Shown here: positions 1 to 6,297 of the stretch, one piece after another
Layout of the letters: each line of letters opens with the position of its first letter
Numbering within the stretch: the stretch's first letter is position 1
Origin: a bacterium
GTDB lineage: Bacteria; Patescibacteriota; Patescibacteriia; Magasanikbacterales; GWA2-37-8
Assembly (NCBI GenBank): GCA_021790135.1
Contig: JAJYIJ010000012.1
Span: 1-15,160, forward strand
Length of the DNA stretch: 15,160 nucleotides
Reading direction: 5' to 3'
Program-made: the position numbers and the translations under genes
The notes under the pieces: generated by a model
Seen by the model: the letters and a program-made list of their open reading frames with translations, nothing else
What the model was told of the DNA's origin: nothing
Database searches by the model: none

Positions 1-1
1 G

Positions 2-346
2 GCTCCGATGGCGGCAAATGCGGATTTCGCCAGTAATACCATCGGCACACAGGACCTCGGCTTGGTCTATGGTCAATATACGGGTCTTGGCAGCACGGAT
101 GTACGCGTGACGGTGGCCTATATTATTCGAGTGGCAATGGGAATTCTCGGCATCGTGGCGGTCGTAATCATCTTGATCGGTGGGTTCACTTGGATGGTTG
201 CGGGTGGCAATGAAGAAAAAGTTGGAGAAGCCAAGAAATGGATTTTTGCCGGTATCATCGGTTTGGCAATTATATTGTCAGCCTATGCGATTGCCAGCTT
301 TGTTATCAATCAGCTGGTCAACGCAACAACGTCGACTGTCGGTTAA
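2..346 (+). CDS. VirB2/TrbC-like pilin family protein, paralog 1 (5' partial)
   Basis: The reading frame is open to the left edge, with Ala-Pro codons before the first ATG at 8. The sequence APMAANA at the start looks like the end of a signal peptide with an AxA cleavage site, so the true start is probably outside the window and the ATG at 8 is internal. The visible mature part has two hydrophobic helices separated by the loop GGFTWMVAGGNEEKVGEAKKW, which is the family hallmark in this window. It has no cysteine-rich tail and ends about 9 residues after the second helix. By family resemblance it is a membrane-inserted pilin subunit precursor of a type IV secretion or conjugation-type pilus (VirB2/TrbC or T4SS_pilin class). 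This assignment rests on architecture, not on a database match. It is closest to paralog 2 in layout (both have the motif STDVRV before helix 1). Confidence 0.75.
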   Translation, partial: APMAANADFASNTIGTQDLGLVYGQYTGLGSTDVRVTVAYIIRVAMGILGIVAVVIILIGGFTWMVAGGNEEKVGEAKKWIFAGIIGLAIILSAYAIASFVINQLVNATTSTVG

Positions 347-358
347 TTTTTGGTTTTC

Positions 359-397
359 GCCCCCCTAATAATCCCAGAGTTTGGTTTGTTGGGGGGC
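359..397. other. GC-rich long-loop hairpin between paralogs 1 and 2
   Basis: GCCCCCC at 359-365 pairs perfectly with GGGGGGC at 391-397 across a 25-nt loop. The stem can be lengthened by AA/TT with one bulged T. No T-run follows on either strand, so it is not a classical terminator. It could act as an mRNA processing or stability element between the two genes. Confidence 0.4.
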
Positions 398-438
398 AGC
401 ATATAGTTTGTAGAGAATCTAGAAATTATATCTGCCGT

Positions 439-843
439 ATGACGCGAAAATTTTTCTTGGGAGTTTTATTGCCGGCGTTGTTTTTGTTTGTGAGTTTGGC
501 AAGCATCTTACCGGCTAACGCACAGACGCCGGATTTGGGAATAAGCTATCCGGCTGCTTCTGGTTTAACAAGCACCGATGTTCGGGTGGTCGTGGCGCAA
601 TTGGTACGGGTAGCCTTGGGCGTGCTCGGAATTTTGGCCGTGGTTATTGTCGTGTATGCCGGTTTTACCTGGATGACGGCCGGCGGCAATGAAGAAAGGA
701 TCGGCGTAGCCAAGAAATGGTTGACAGCTGGGGTGATTGGTATGGTGCTTATTTTTTCGGCTTTTTCGATTGCGACTTATGTTGAGATTTCTTTAGTTAA
801 TGTGTCGAATACCGCCGGAAATAATATTCCGGTAGCTCCCTAA
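439..843 (+). CDS. VirB2/TrbC-like pilin family protein, paralog 2 (short form)
   Basis: This is a 134-residue secreted or membrane protein. Residues 1-28 form a signal peptide (Thr-Arg-Lys, a hydrophobic stretch, cleavage after PANA). Helix 1 spans about 50-74, the family loop YAGFTWMTAGGNEERIG about 73-89, and helix 2 about 97-118. The C-terminal tail is short and has no cysteine. The frame stays open upstream to 238, but the ATG at 439 gives the signal peptide directly and has the TATG context seen at other genes here, so I chose it. The family is inferred to be a pilin of the VirB2/TrbC type: VirB2 pilins have the same plan of signal peptide, two helices and a short polar loop. Paralog 3 starts 5 bp after its stop, so the two are probably co-transcribed. 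Confidence 0.82.
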   Translation: MTRKFFLGVLLPALFLFVSLASILPANAQTPDLGISYPAASGLTSTDVRVVVAQLVRVALGVLGILAVVIVVYAGFTWMTAGGNEERIGVAKKWLTAGVIGMVLIFSAFSIATYVEISLVNVSNTAGNNIPVAP

Positions 844-848
844 AGTGT

Positions 849-1406
849 ATGCGCCGCCTTCAATACTTTCTCTTTTTGCCCCTCTTGTTTTTGGGCCTGT
901 GTTTACCGAGCGTGACACCGGCTCTGATGGCTGATTATGGTTTTCAAGCCACGGCTCTGCAGGCCGGCCTTCCGACAAAAATCGCTAATCAACCCGATAT
1001 AGCGAGCCTTCTCGGTTTACTGGTTTCTATATTGCTTGGCCTGCTTGGCATTATTTTTTTTATCATCATTCTTTACGCCGGTTTTACCTGGATGACGGCG
1101 ATGGGCAATGCCGAAAAAGTTGACAAAGCGAAAGACATTTTGCAAACCGCTATAATCGGTTTGGTGCTGGTTGTGGCCGCGTATGCGATTAGCAGTTTTG
1201 TTTTCACGAGTTTGGCGCAGGGGTCCTCGGCGGCAAATAATAACAATTCTAATCAGCTGCCAAATGGGGGGGGAATAACATCTGCTGCGGATTGCTTAAG
1301 TAATCCCGGAGCAACGATTTATATTCCACCTGACCCTACGGCTCAGTGCCCGACTATTAATTCTAATTTCACAGTTAATGGTCAAGAAGAGCAGTGTTGT
1401 AAATAA
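849..1406 (+). CDS. VirB2/TrbC-like pilin family protein, paralog 3, with Cys-containing tail
   Basis: A 185-residue protein. It has an N-terminal signal peptide (about 1-28, ending ALMA), helix 1 at about 54-78, the loop YAGFTWMTAMGNAEKVDKAK, and helix 2 at about 96-119. After helix 2 comes a low-complexity linker rich in Ser, Ala and Asn, then a tail of about 45 residues with four cysteines ending in Cys-Cys-Lys. The loop reads GNAEK instead of GNEEK, a small departure from the other paralogs. The tail is expected to lie outside the cytoplasm, where its cysteines could form disulfides. The function is inferred as a pilin or a minor, tip-located pilin variant. It starts 5 bp after paralog 2 and is followed by a 113-bp gap that holds a palindromic repeat element. 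Confidence 0.8.
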   Translation: MRRLQYFLFLPLLFLGLCLPSVTPALMADYGFQATALQAGLPTKIANQPDIASLLGLLVSILLGLLGIIFFIIILYAGFTWMTAMGNAEKVDKAKDILQTAIIGLVLVVAAYAISSFVFTSLAQGSSAANNNNSNQLPNGGGITSAADCLSNPGATIYIPPDPTAQCPTINSNFTVNGQEEQCCK

Positions 1407-1428
1407 AAATAGTGGATCATTTTAAAAT

Positions 1429-1498
1429 TGTCATTCCCGCGTAAGCGGGAATCTATAATAGCCAGTCACTCTGGATTCCCGCTTACGCGGGAATGACA
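1429..1498. repeat. REPIN-like double palindrome (inverted repeat of two REP-like hairpins)
   Basis: Two perfect 25-bp inverted copies lie at 1429-1453 and 1474-1498, separated by 20 bp. Each arm is itself a hairpin: ATTCCC, eight bases, GGGAAT. The layout matches REPINs (paired REP palindromes moved in trans), and the ATTCCC-N8-GGGAAT unit has the same format as the dRS3 repeat described in Neisseria. The right arm contains an ATG (1493) in frame with the next gene, which creates a false N-terminal extension of nine residues. Confidence 0.85.
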
Positions 1499-1519
1499 TC
1501 CGATTCTATTTCAATAATT

Positions 1520-2104
1520 ATGATTTATTCCAAAAAGATTTTATGGGTTGCCACTTTTATTGTCGTGGGGGCGCTAATCTTTAGCGCGGCTTCTGTTTCT
1601 TTGGCCGCCGGACCGTTGGATCAAGCGACTGCGAATTTAAATAGCGCCTTAAACAATCCAAACAATCCAACCGGTTTAGTTGGCGGTAGCCAAGGTTTGG
1701 GGCAGATGGTTGGAACAGTCATCTCGGCTGTTTTGGCGGTGGTTGGGACGATTTTCTTGGCTTTGACTGTTTACGCCGGCATCACCTGGATGACGGCGTC
1801 GGGTAATGAAGAAAAAATCACCAAGGCGGTGGACATTCTCAAAGCAAGCGCCATTGGCTTGTTCATCACGCTAGCTGCTTATGCCATAACGTTTTTTGTG
1901 TCGAGCAAGTTGGGCGGGGCGGCGAACGGGGGCACGGCGATAACAACCAGTGCCGAGTGCGGGAGTGCGGGCGGTAAATGCAGTAATACTTCAGCTAGCA
2001 CTTGTGCACAAATAAGCACCCAAAATGGTGGTAATGGAGTTTCGCAGGCGATAGGCACTTGCGCTGATGATCAAAACGATAATACGACTTGCTGTAGTAA
2101 GTAA
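1520..2104 (+). CDS. VirB2/TrbC-like pilin family protein, paralog 4, Cys-rich tail
   Basis: A 194-residue protein. The signal peptide is about residues 1-30 (Lys-Lys, hydrophobic core, VSLAA). A linker rich in Asn and Ala follows. Helix 1 is at about 62-88, then the loop YAGITWMTASGNEEKITKA, then helix 2 at about 106-131. The C-terminal tail of about 55 residues holds six cysteines and ends in Cys-Cys-Ser-Lys. An upstream in-frame ATG at 1493 lies inside the repeat element and would put nine polar residues before the signal peptide. The ATG at 1520 is preferred because it gives a normal signal peptide and a TATG context. The role is inferred from the family: a pilin-like subunit with an extracellular disulfide-bonded extension. 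Paralog 5 follows after 12 bp. Confidence 0.8.
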   Translation: MIYSKKILWVATFIVVGALIFSAASVSLAAGPLDQATANLNSALNNPNNPTGLVGGSQGLGQMVGTVISAVLAVVGTIFLALTVYAGITWMTASGNEEKITKAVDILKASAIGLFITLAAYAITFFVSSKLGGAANGGTAITTSAECGSAGGKCSNTSASTCAQISTQNGGNGVSQAIGTCADDQNDNTTCCSK

Positions 2105-2116
2105 TAATTTGAGTTT

Positions 2117-2659
2117 ATGTTAAAGCGGTTTTTCATCTTGATCTCACTTGCTTTAGTTGTTGGTTTTGGCTGCGTTTCCCTTGTTTCAGCCGCTGGCCCG
2201 GATATCGGATTGGGTAGTAACGGTCTTGCCAACCAAGTCGCTCAGCAGGGAGGTTATACCACCGGCGGCGTGACGGACACCACCATCTCACAATCAATCG
2301 GTCTGATCATTCGCGTTATTTTGTCGCTGGTTGGAACGATTTTTTTTGTGCTAACGGTTTACGCCGGATTTTTATGGATGATGGCGCAGGGCAATGAGGA
2401 ACAAGTAACAAAAGCAACGGGAATTTTGAAAATGGCGGTAATTGGACTTATTATTACGTTGGCTTCGTATATAATTAGTATCTTTGTCATTGCTGCTATT
2501 ACTGGAGCGACCTTAAGCCGTTCGGCTGGCGGTCAGCCGCAAACTTGTGCGGCGATTATTGGTCAGAATGGAAAGGCATATAGTTGTGAAACAACATGTG
2601 TCGGCAATGCTCTTGGGCAGTTAGATTGTGCTTCTGGACAAGTTTGTTGCCCTAATTAG
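2117..2659 (+). CDS. VirB2/TrbC-like pilin family protein, paralog 5, Cys-rich tail
   Basis: A 180-residue protein with a signal peptide (about 1-25, ending VSA) and helix 1 at about 60-84. The family loop follows, here YAGFLWMMAQGNEEQVTKA, then helix 2 at about 103-127. The tail has six cysteines and ends GQVCCPN. The final CxxxxxCC pattern (CASGQVCC) is nearly the same as the end of paralog 8 (CGANQVCC), so these tails look like one domain type in several states of divergence. The signal peptide itself contains a cysteine (residue 19), but no lipobox is evident. Paralog 6 starts 1 bp after its stop, which suggests coupled translation. Confidence 0.82.
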   Translation: MLKRFFILISLALVVGFGCVSLVSAAGPDIGLGSNGLANQVAQQGGYTTGGVTDTTISQSIGLIIRVILSLVGTIFFVLTVYAGFLWMMAQGNEEQVTKATGILKMAVIGLIITLASYIISIFVIAAITGATLSRSAGGQPQTCAAIIGQNGKAYSCETTCVGNALGQLDCASGQVCCPN

Positions 2660-2660
2660 T

Positions 2661-3152
2661 ATGCTGGCATTTAGAAAAATTTTTTTTTGGACCATTTTGA
2701 ATTCGACCATCGCTTTATTTTTTAGTTTTGTCATGTTCTCGCCGGCAAGCGCCGCTCTTAGCCCTGGCACGGCCAACGACATCGGCACACAGCTTGAAGC
2801 CGTAGCCGGGCCGACCGGCGCTAATGTTTTGCAATACGAAGACCCACGCATAACAGCTGTTCGGATTATTACGACCGCATTAACGTTGGTCGGAACACTG
2901 CTTTTTATATTGATCGTTTACGCCGGGTTTCTTTGGATGACGGCCGGTGGCAATGAAGAGCAAGTGGAAAAAGCGAAAAAATTTCTTCGCAACGGCGTCA
3001 TTGGTCTCGTCATTATTCTGGCTTCATATACGATTACGATCGCGGCAACGAATCTGGCTTTGGGCCGCGAACTTGGCTGTGGAACCAGTCATGCTTCCAT
3101 GCTCGGGACGGCTGGGGCAATCTTTTTTGGCAATACCCCCGCCTGCCCTTAA
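2661..3152 (+). CDS. VirB2/TrbC-like pilin family protein, paralog 6
   Basis: A 163-residue protein with a signal peptide (about 1-31, ending SPASA). A conserved stretch AVAGPTGANV precedes helix 1, then come the loop YAGFLWMTAGGNEEQVEKAKK and helix 2. It ends with a tail of about 30 residues after the motif LALGR. The tail has two cysteines but not the Cys-Cys ending of paralogs 3, 4, 5 and 8. The frame runs back to 2628 inside paralog 5, but the ATG at 2661 begins the signal peptide and is 1 bp after the paralog 5 stop. Paralog 7 is its closest relative in the window: both share the pre-helix motif, and a 42-bp segment of the loop region is identical in DNA. Confidence 0.82.
   Translation: MLAFRKIFFWTILNSTIALFFSFVMFSPASAALSPGTANDIGTQLEAVAGPTGANVLQYEDPRITAVRIITTALTLVGTLLFILIVYAGFLWMTAGGNEEQVEKAKKFLRNGVIGLVIILASYTITIAATNLALGRELGCGTSHASMLGTAGAIFFGNTPACP
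2940..2981 (+). repeat. 42-bp direct repeat, copy 1 (loop region of paralog 6)
   Basis: This stretch is identical base for base to 3443-3484 in paralog 7. It encodes the loop TAGGNEEQVEKAKK. The DNA on both sides has diverged, so the identity is patchy. This fits either a recent duplication with strong local constraint or gene conversion. Confidence 0.9.
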
Positions 3153-3169
3153 TGAGTTAACAGTATTTT

Positions 3170-3676
3170 ATGAAAAAGTTTTTTTTCCATCGTCGTCTCA
3201 GTAATTATTTTTTGATTTTATTGACGATGTTTTTGTTTGCCAGTCCAGCGTTGGCACAATTAAGTCCCGCAGCCGCAAACAATCTCGGTAATCAATTGCA
3301 GGCTGTTTCTGGTCCAACTGGGGCAAATATAATATCCAATGAAGATCCGCGCATCTTGGCAGTGAGGATTGTGTTGACAATCATGACCCTCATTGGAACG
3401 ATTTTTTTTGCTTTAACGGTTTACGCGGGATTTCTCTGGTTCACGGCCGGTGGCAATGAAGAGCAAGTGGAAAAAGCGAAAAAACTTTTGCGTGATGGCG
3501 TGATTGGTTTGGTTATTATTCTTTGTTCTTATACCATTACCATCGTCGCGACCAATATCGCGCTCGGACGGTCGATTGGGTATGGAACGGTTGGTTCAGA
3601 GAACTTGAATCAAGCGTTGGGAAGCTCACTCAAGAATAGTGCAGCTAGCATACCAGGCTTTGGCTGGTTGCGATGA
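3170..3676 (+). CDS. VirB2/TrbC-like pilin family protein, paralog 7
   Basis: A 168-residue protein with a basic N-terminus (KK...HRR), a signal peptide to about residue 29 (SPALA) and the pre-helix motif AVSGPTGANI. Helix 1 is followed by the loop YAGFLWFTAGGNEEQVEKAKK, helix 2, and a tail of about 35 residues that lacks cysteine. It is the sister of paralog 6, 17 bp upstream. The loop Trp-Met of other paralogs is Trp-Phe here. The role is inferred as a pilin-like membrane subunit. The glycosyltransferase gene begins 6 bp after its TGA stop, so the array appears to be transcribed together with envelope genes. Confidence 0.82.
   Translation: MKKFFFHRRLSNYFLILLTMFLFASPALAQLSPAAANNLGNQLQAVSGPTGANIISNEDPRILAVRIVLTIMTLIGTIFFALTVYAGFLWFTAGGNEEQVEKAKKLLRDGVIGLVIILCSYTITIVATNIALGRSIGYGTVGSENLNQALGSSLKNSAASIPGFGWLR
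3443..3484 (+). repeat. 42-bp direct repeat, copy 2 (loop region of paralog 7)
   Basis: The sequence is identical to 2940-2981 in paralog 6, covering the family loop and the start of the basic segment before helix 2. Confidence 0.9.
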
Positions 3677-3682
3677 ACGTGT

Positions 3683-4840
3683 ATGAAAGTGTGGTTATGT
3701 TATGCCAATGTTGGTGGAGGGCACCGAGGTGCTGCCCATGCAATCGCCGATGCTTTTGCAGAAAAGAAAGAAAAAGTTGAAATAACGTATGTTGATTTGG
3801 CCGGCGGCCTTGGCCCTACTCGTCGAACTCTTTTTGAAGGTGGCTATGCTTGGTTGATCGACCGGGCCGACTGGCTCTATCGTCTTCTTTATTTTGTTAG
3901 CCAATGGCGTCCCTTGGCGGCTTTTGAAAATTTTCTCATGGCGATCGGCAACCAGCGTCCTTTGCTTGATCGTTTGCGCAATAATCCGCCGGATTTAATT
4001 GTCTCAACATATTTTTTAACTGCCCCGCTTCGGGCGGCACTGAAACGGTTGAAACTTCATATTCCCATCGTGGTCATCGTGACTGATCCATTTACTGTTC
4101 ATCCAATTTGGCTCTTAGATCGAGATTTGCCACACATCGTGCTTTCAGATGCGGCCCGACAGTTGATTTTGGCTTCGCATGGAATTACTGTTGAAAAACT
4201 TGTTGCTGTTCCCCCGCTGGTTAATCACCGTCTGCCGGCTGGGTATGATGCCGAGCGGCTTGATCGCTTCAAGACTGAGCATGGTTTGCCGAAGGACGAA
4301 CCGATTGTTCTTTTGGTCGGTGGAGGAAACGGTTTTCCCAAGGGAGAAGCCATGCTTGAATCACTTCTGACAACAAAATTAGCCGCGACGATTGTTGTTG
4401 TCTGCGGTTCCAACAGGAAATTGAAAGCAGCGGCGGAACAACTGCGAACTCGTTCCAAGCGAACAGTTATTGTTCTCGGCTATGTTGATTATGTACCGGA
4501 ACTCATTGCCGCCGCTCAGGTTGTCATTACGAAAGCCGGTTCGGGTGTGTTGATGGAGGCGGTGGTCCAAAAAAAGCCGATTGTCGTCGCTCATTATATT
4601 TGGGGACAGGAAAAGGGAAACGTTGATTTTATTGTCAATAAAAAATTGGGTTTTTATGAACCGAATCCGAAGGCTTTGGCGCTTTTGACGGAGCGTCTTT
4701 TGTTTGATGCTAACGTCCGTCAGAGTGTAGCCGATGCCTATGAACGCCTGTCATTCCATAGTGGAAATGACACAGTGGTAGCGACGATACTTACGTCAGC
4801 CAATTTGGAAACAGAGCAGAAATCCGCCGTTGCCACCTGA
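3683..4840 (+). CDS. MGDG synthase/UgtP-like GT28 family glycosyltransferase
   Basis: A 385-residue enzyme with the two-domain GT-B layout of monogalactosyl- or diglucosyl-diacylglycerol synthases and MurG relatives. The N-terminal domain has the glycine-rich motif VGGGHRGAA (10-18), typical of the acceptor domain, and VTDPFTVHPIW (133-143), which matches the VTDxxxHPxW region of this family. The C-terminal nucleotide-sugar domain has VGGGNG (212-217), KAGSGVLMEA (284-293, the donor-binding region) and GQEKGN (308-313). It has no signal peptide and should sit on the inner face of the membrane, transferring a hexose from a UDP-sugar to a lipid. The sugar and acceptor cannot be read from the sequence. 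The start at 3683 has a TATG context. It follows paralog 7 by 6 bp and precedes the transporter by 11 bp. Confidence 0.8.
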   Translation: MKVWLCYANVGGGHRGAAHAIADAFAEKKEKVEITYVDLAGGLGPTRRTLFEGGYAWLIDRADWLYRLLYFVSQWRPLAAFENFLMAIGNQRPLLDRLRNNPPDLIVSTYFLTAPLRAALKRLKLHIPIVVIVTDPFTVHPIWLLDRDLPHIVLSDAARQLILASHGITVEKLVAVPPLVNHRLPAGYDAERLDRFKTEHGLPKDEPIVLLVGGGNGFPKGEAMLESLLTTKLAATIVVVCGSNRKLKAAAEQLRTRSKRTVIVLGYVDYVPELIAAAQVVITKAGSGVLMEAVVQKKPIVVAHYIWGQEKGNVDFIVNKKLGFYEPNPKALALLTERLLFDANVRQSVADAYERLSFHSGNDTVVATILTSANLETEQKSAVAT

Positions 4841-4851
4841 AAGTATATTGT

Positions 4852-6219
4852 ATGGCCAAAAAGGTTATTGAAGAAATTTTCGAAGCGCCGGCAAAAGTTT
4901 TGGATGAGAGCGTTCATTTGATCAAAAAAGGGGAGATGGCTGTAATCAATAAGAAGCCGTTTCGTTTGGCAAAGGAGTATATGAACACTCTCGGTCCCGG
5001 TCTTACCACCGGCGCTGCCGATGATGATCCTTCTGGCATCGCCACCTATTCCCAAACCGGCGCCCGTTATGGTTTTAATTTTTTATGGCTGACGCTTTTC
5101 AGTTTGCCGTTTATGGCCGTGGTTCAGGAAATGTGCGGCCGCATCGGATTGGTCAGCGGGCGGGGGTTGGCCGGTAATATTCGTCTCCACTATTCACATC
5201 GTTTATTATATTTTGTTACCTTTTTACTGTTTTTGGCCAACACCCTTAATTTAGCTGCTGACTTGGGGGCAATGGCAGCTAGTGCACGACTTCTTTTTCC
5301 AGTGGTGCCGGCTGAGTTTTTTATTATTTTATTTGCTATCATTTGTCTGCTTTTGCAGATTTATACAACCTACGCCCGCTACGCCCGCTATTTGAAGTAT
5401 ATGACTTTGGCGTTGTTTTCCTATGTTTTGACGGCTTTCGCGGTGCATGTTCCCTGGGGAGAAGCTTTTTTCCATACCATTGTACCCTCGATTACTTTTT
5501 CGAAAGATCAGCTTTTTATTTTGTGCGCTTTTCTTGGTACAACTATTTCTCCCTATTTATTTTTTTGGCAGACTTCGCAGGAAGTAGAGGAAGAAATTTT
5601 AGCTGGGAAGACAAAATTAGCGGAACGTCAGGACGTCGCCCCGCGCGAAATCAAAAAAATGCAGCGCGATACATGGTCCGGTATGATATTTTCAAATCTA
5701 GTCTCATTCTTCATTATCGTCGCCTGCGCCGCCACGCTCTACACCCACGGCATCACATCAATTACGAGTGCCGACGAGGCGGCCTCAGCGATCCGCCCTT
5801 TTGCCGGCGAGTTAACCTATCTATTTTTTACGCTTGGCATCATCGGCACCGGTCTTTTGGCCGTGCCTATTTTGGCCGGATCAAGTGCCTATGCAATTGC
5901 CGAAAGTTTTCATTGGCGTCATGGCTTATATCGTAAGCTACACCAAGCCTACGCTTTTTACGGCGTCATTATTGTGTCGGTGATCTTGGGTTCTGTTGGT
6001 AATTTTTTGCGTATTGATCCGATTCAAGCGTTGCTCTATGCCGCGGCTTTTAACGGCGTGGTGGCTCCAGTGGTTTTATTTTTTATTATCCGTCTGAGCA
6101 GCAGCAAGCATGTTATGTATGAGTACACGAGCCGTCCTCTGACCCGCTGGGTGGGTTGGTTGATTTTTTTTATCATGAGTATCTCCGGTATCGCGGCAAT
6201 CGTGTCTTTTTTTCTTTAG
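4852..6219 (+). CDS. NRAMP-family divalent metal transporter, DPSG subtype
   Basis: A 455-residue polytopic membrane protein of about eleven helices with a cytosolic N-terminal extension of about 45 residues. The NRAMP signature region in helix 1 reads GAADDDPSGIATYSQ (54-68), and helix 6 reads GTTISPYLFFWQ (229-240). Classical NRAMP Mn/Fe transporters have DPGN in helix 1 and MPH in helix 6. Here the Asn position is Gly62 and the Met position aligns with Ser233, so two of the usual metal ligands are absent while Asp59 remains. The DPSG/SPY form is recognisable as a distinct bacterial subgroup. Loss of the soft Met ligand is reminiscent of NRAMP-related Mg transporters, so the substrate may not be Mn or Fe. 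It lies 11 bp after the glycosyltransferase. No terminator is evident after it. Confidence 0.85.
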   Translation: MAKKVIEEIFEAPAKVLDESVHLIKKGEMAVINKKPFRLAKEYMNTLGPGLTTGAADDDPSGIATYSQTGARYGFNFLWLTLFSLPFMAVVQEMCGRIGLVSGRGLAGNIRLHYSHRLLYFVTFLLFLANTLNLAADLGAMAASARLLFPVVPAEFFIILFAIICLLLQIYTTYARYARYLKYMTLALFSYVLTAFAVHVPWGEAFFHTIVPSITFSKDQLFILCAFLGTTISPYLFFWQTSQEVEEEILAGKTKLAERQDVAPREIKKMQRDTWSGMIFSNLVSFFIIVACAATLYTHGITSITSADEAASAIRPFAGELTYLFFTLGIIGTGLLAVPILAGSSAYAIAESFHWRHGLYRKLHQAYAFYGVIIVSVILGSVGNFLRIDPIQALLYAAAFNGVVAPVVLFFIIRLSSSKHVMYEYTSRPLTRWVGWLIFFIMSISGIAAIVSFFL

Positions 6220-6223
6220 GCCT

Positions 6224-6252
6224 TTGTTTTTAAGATAGCATCGGTGTATACT
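6224..6252 (+). promoter_or_regulatory. Sigma70-type promoter for the ABC exporter genes
   Basis: The -35 box TTGTTT (6224-6229) is separated by 17 bp from the -10 box TATACT (6247-6252). Transcription would start near 6259, about 40 bp before the ATPase ATG. It starts 5 bp after the transporter stop codon. Confidence 0.6.
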
Positions 6253-6297
6253 AGTGCTCATGCACATTTCATTGCCGACTAAGTTGCTGAAAAGAGT

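Noticed and set aside
359..397. GC-rich hairpin as a terminator between paralogs 1 and 2
   Set aside because: There is no T-run after the stem on either strand and the loop is long.
238..438. N-terminal extension of pilin paralog 2 to an ATG inside paralog 1
   Set aside because: It would place 67 residues with no family match before a clear signal peptide; the ATG at 439 starts that signal peptide.
1454..1459. TATAAT in the spacer of the REPIN-like element as a promoter for paralog 4
   Set aside because: The hexamer 17 bp upstream is TCATTC, not a -35 box, and the region is part of the palindrome. A promoter is possible but not supported.
1..3676. Pilin array as a CRISPR or simple tandem repeat locus
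   Set aside because: The repeats are coding, diverged at DNA level and gene-sized; there are no short identical repeats with regular spacers.
1..6219. UGA recoded as glycine, as in some Patescibacteria
   Set aside because: TGA ends paralog 7, the glycosyltransferase and paralog 8 at sensible places, and no conserved Gly is encoded by an in-frame TGA.
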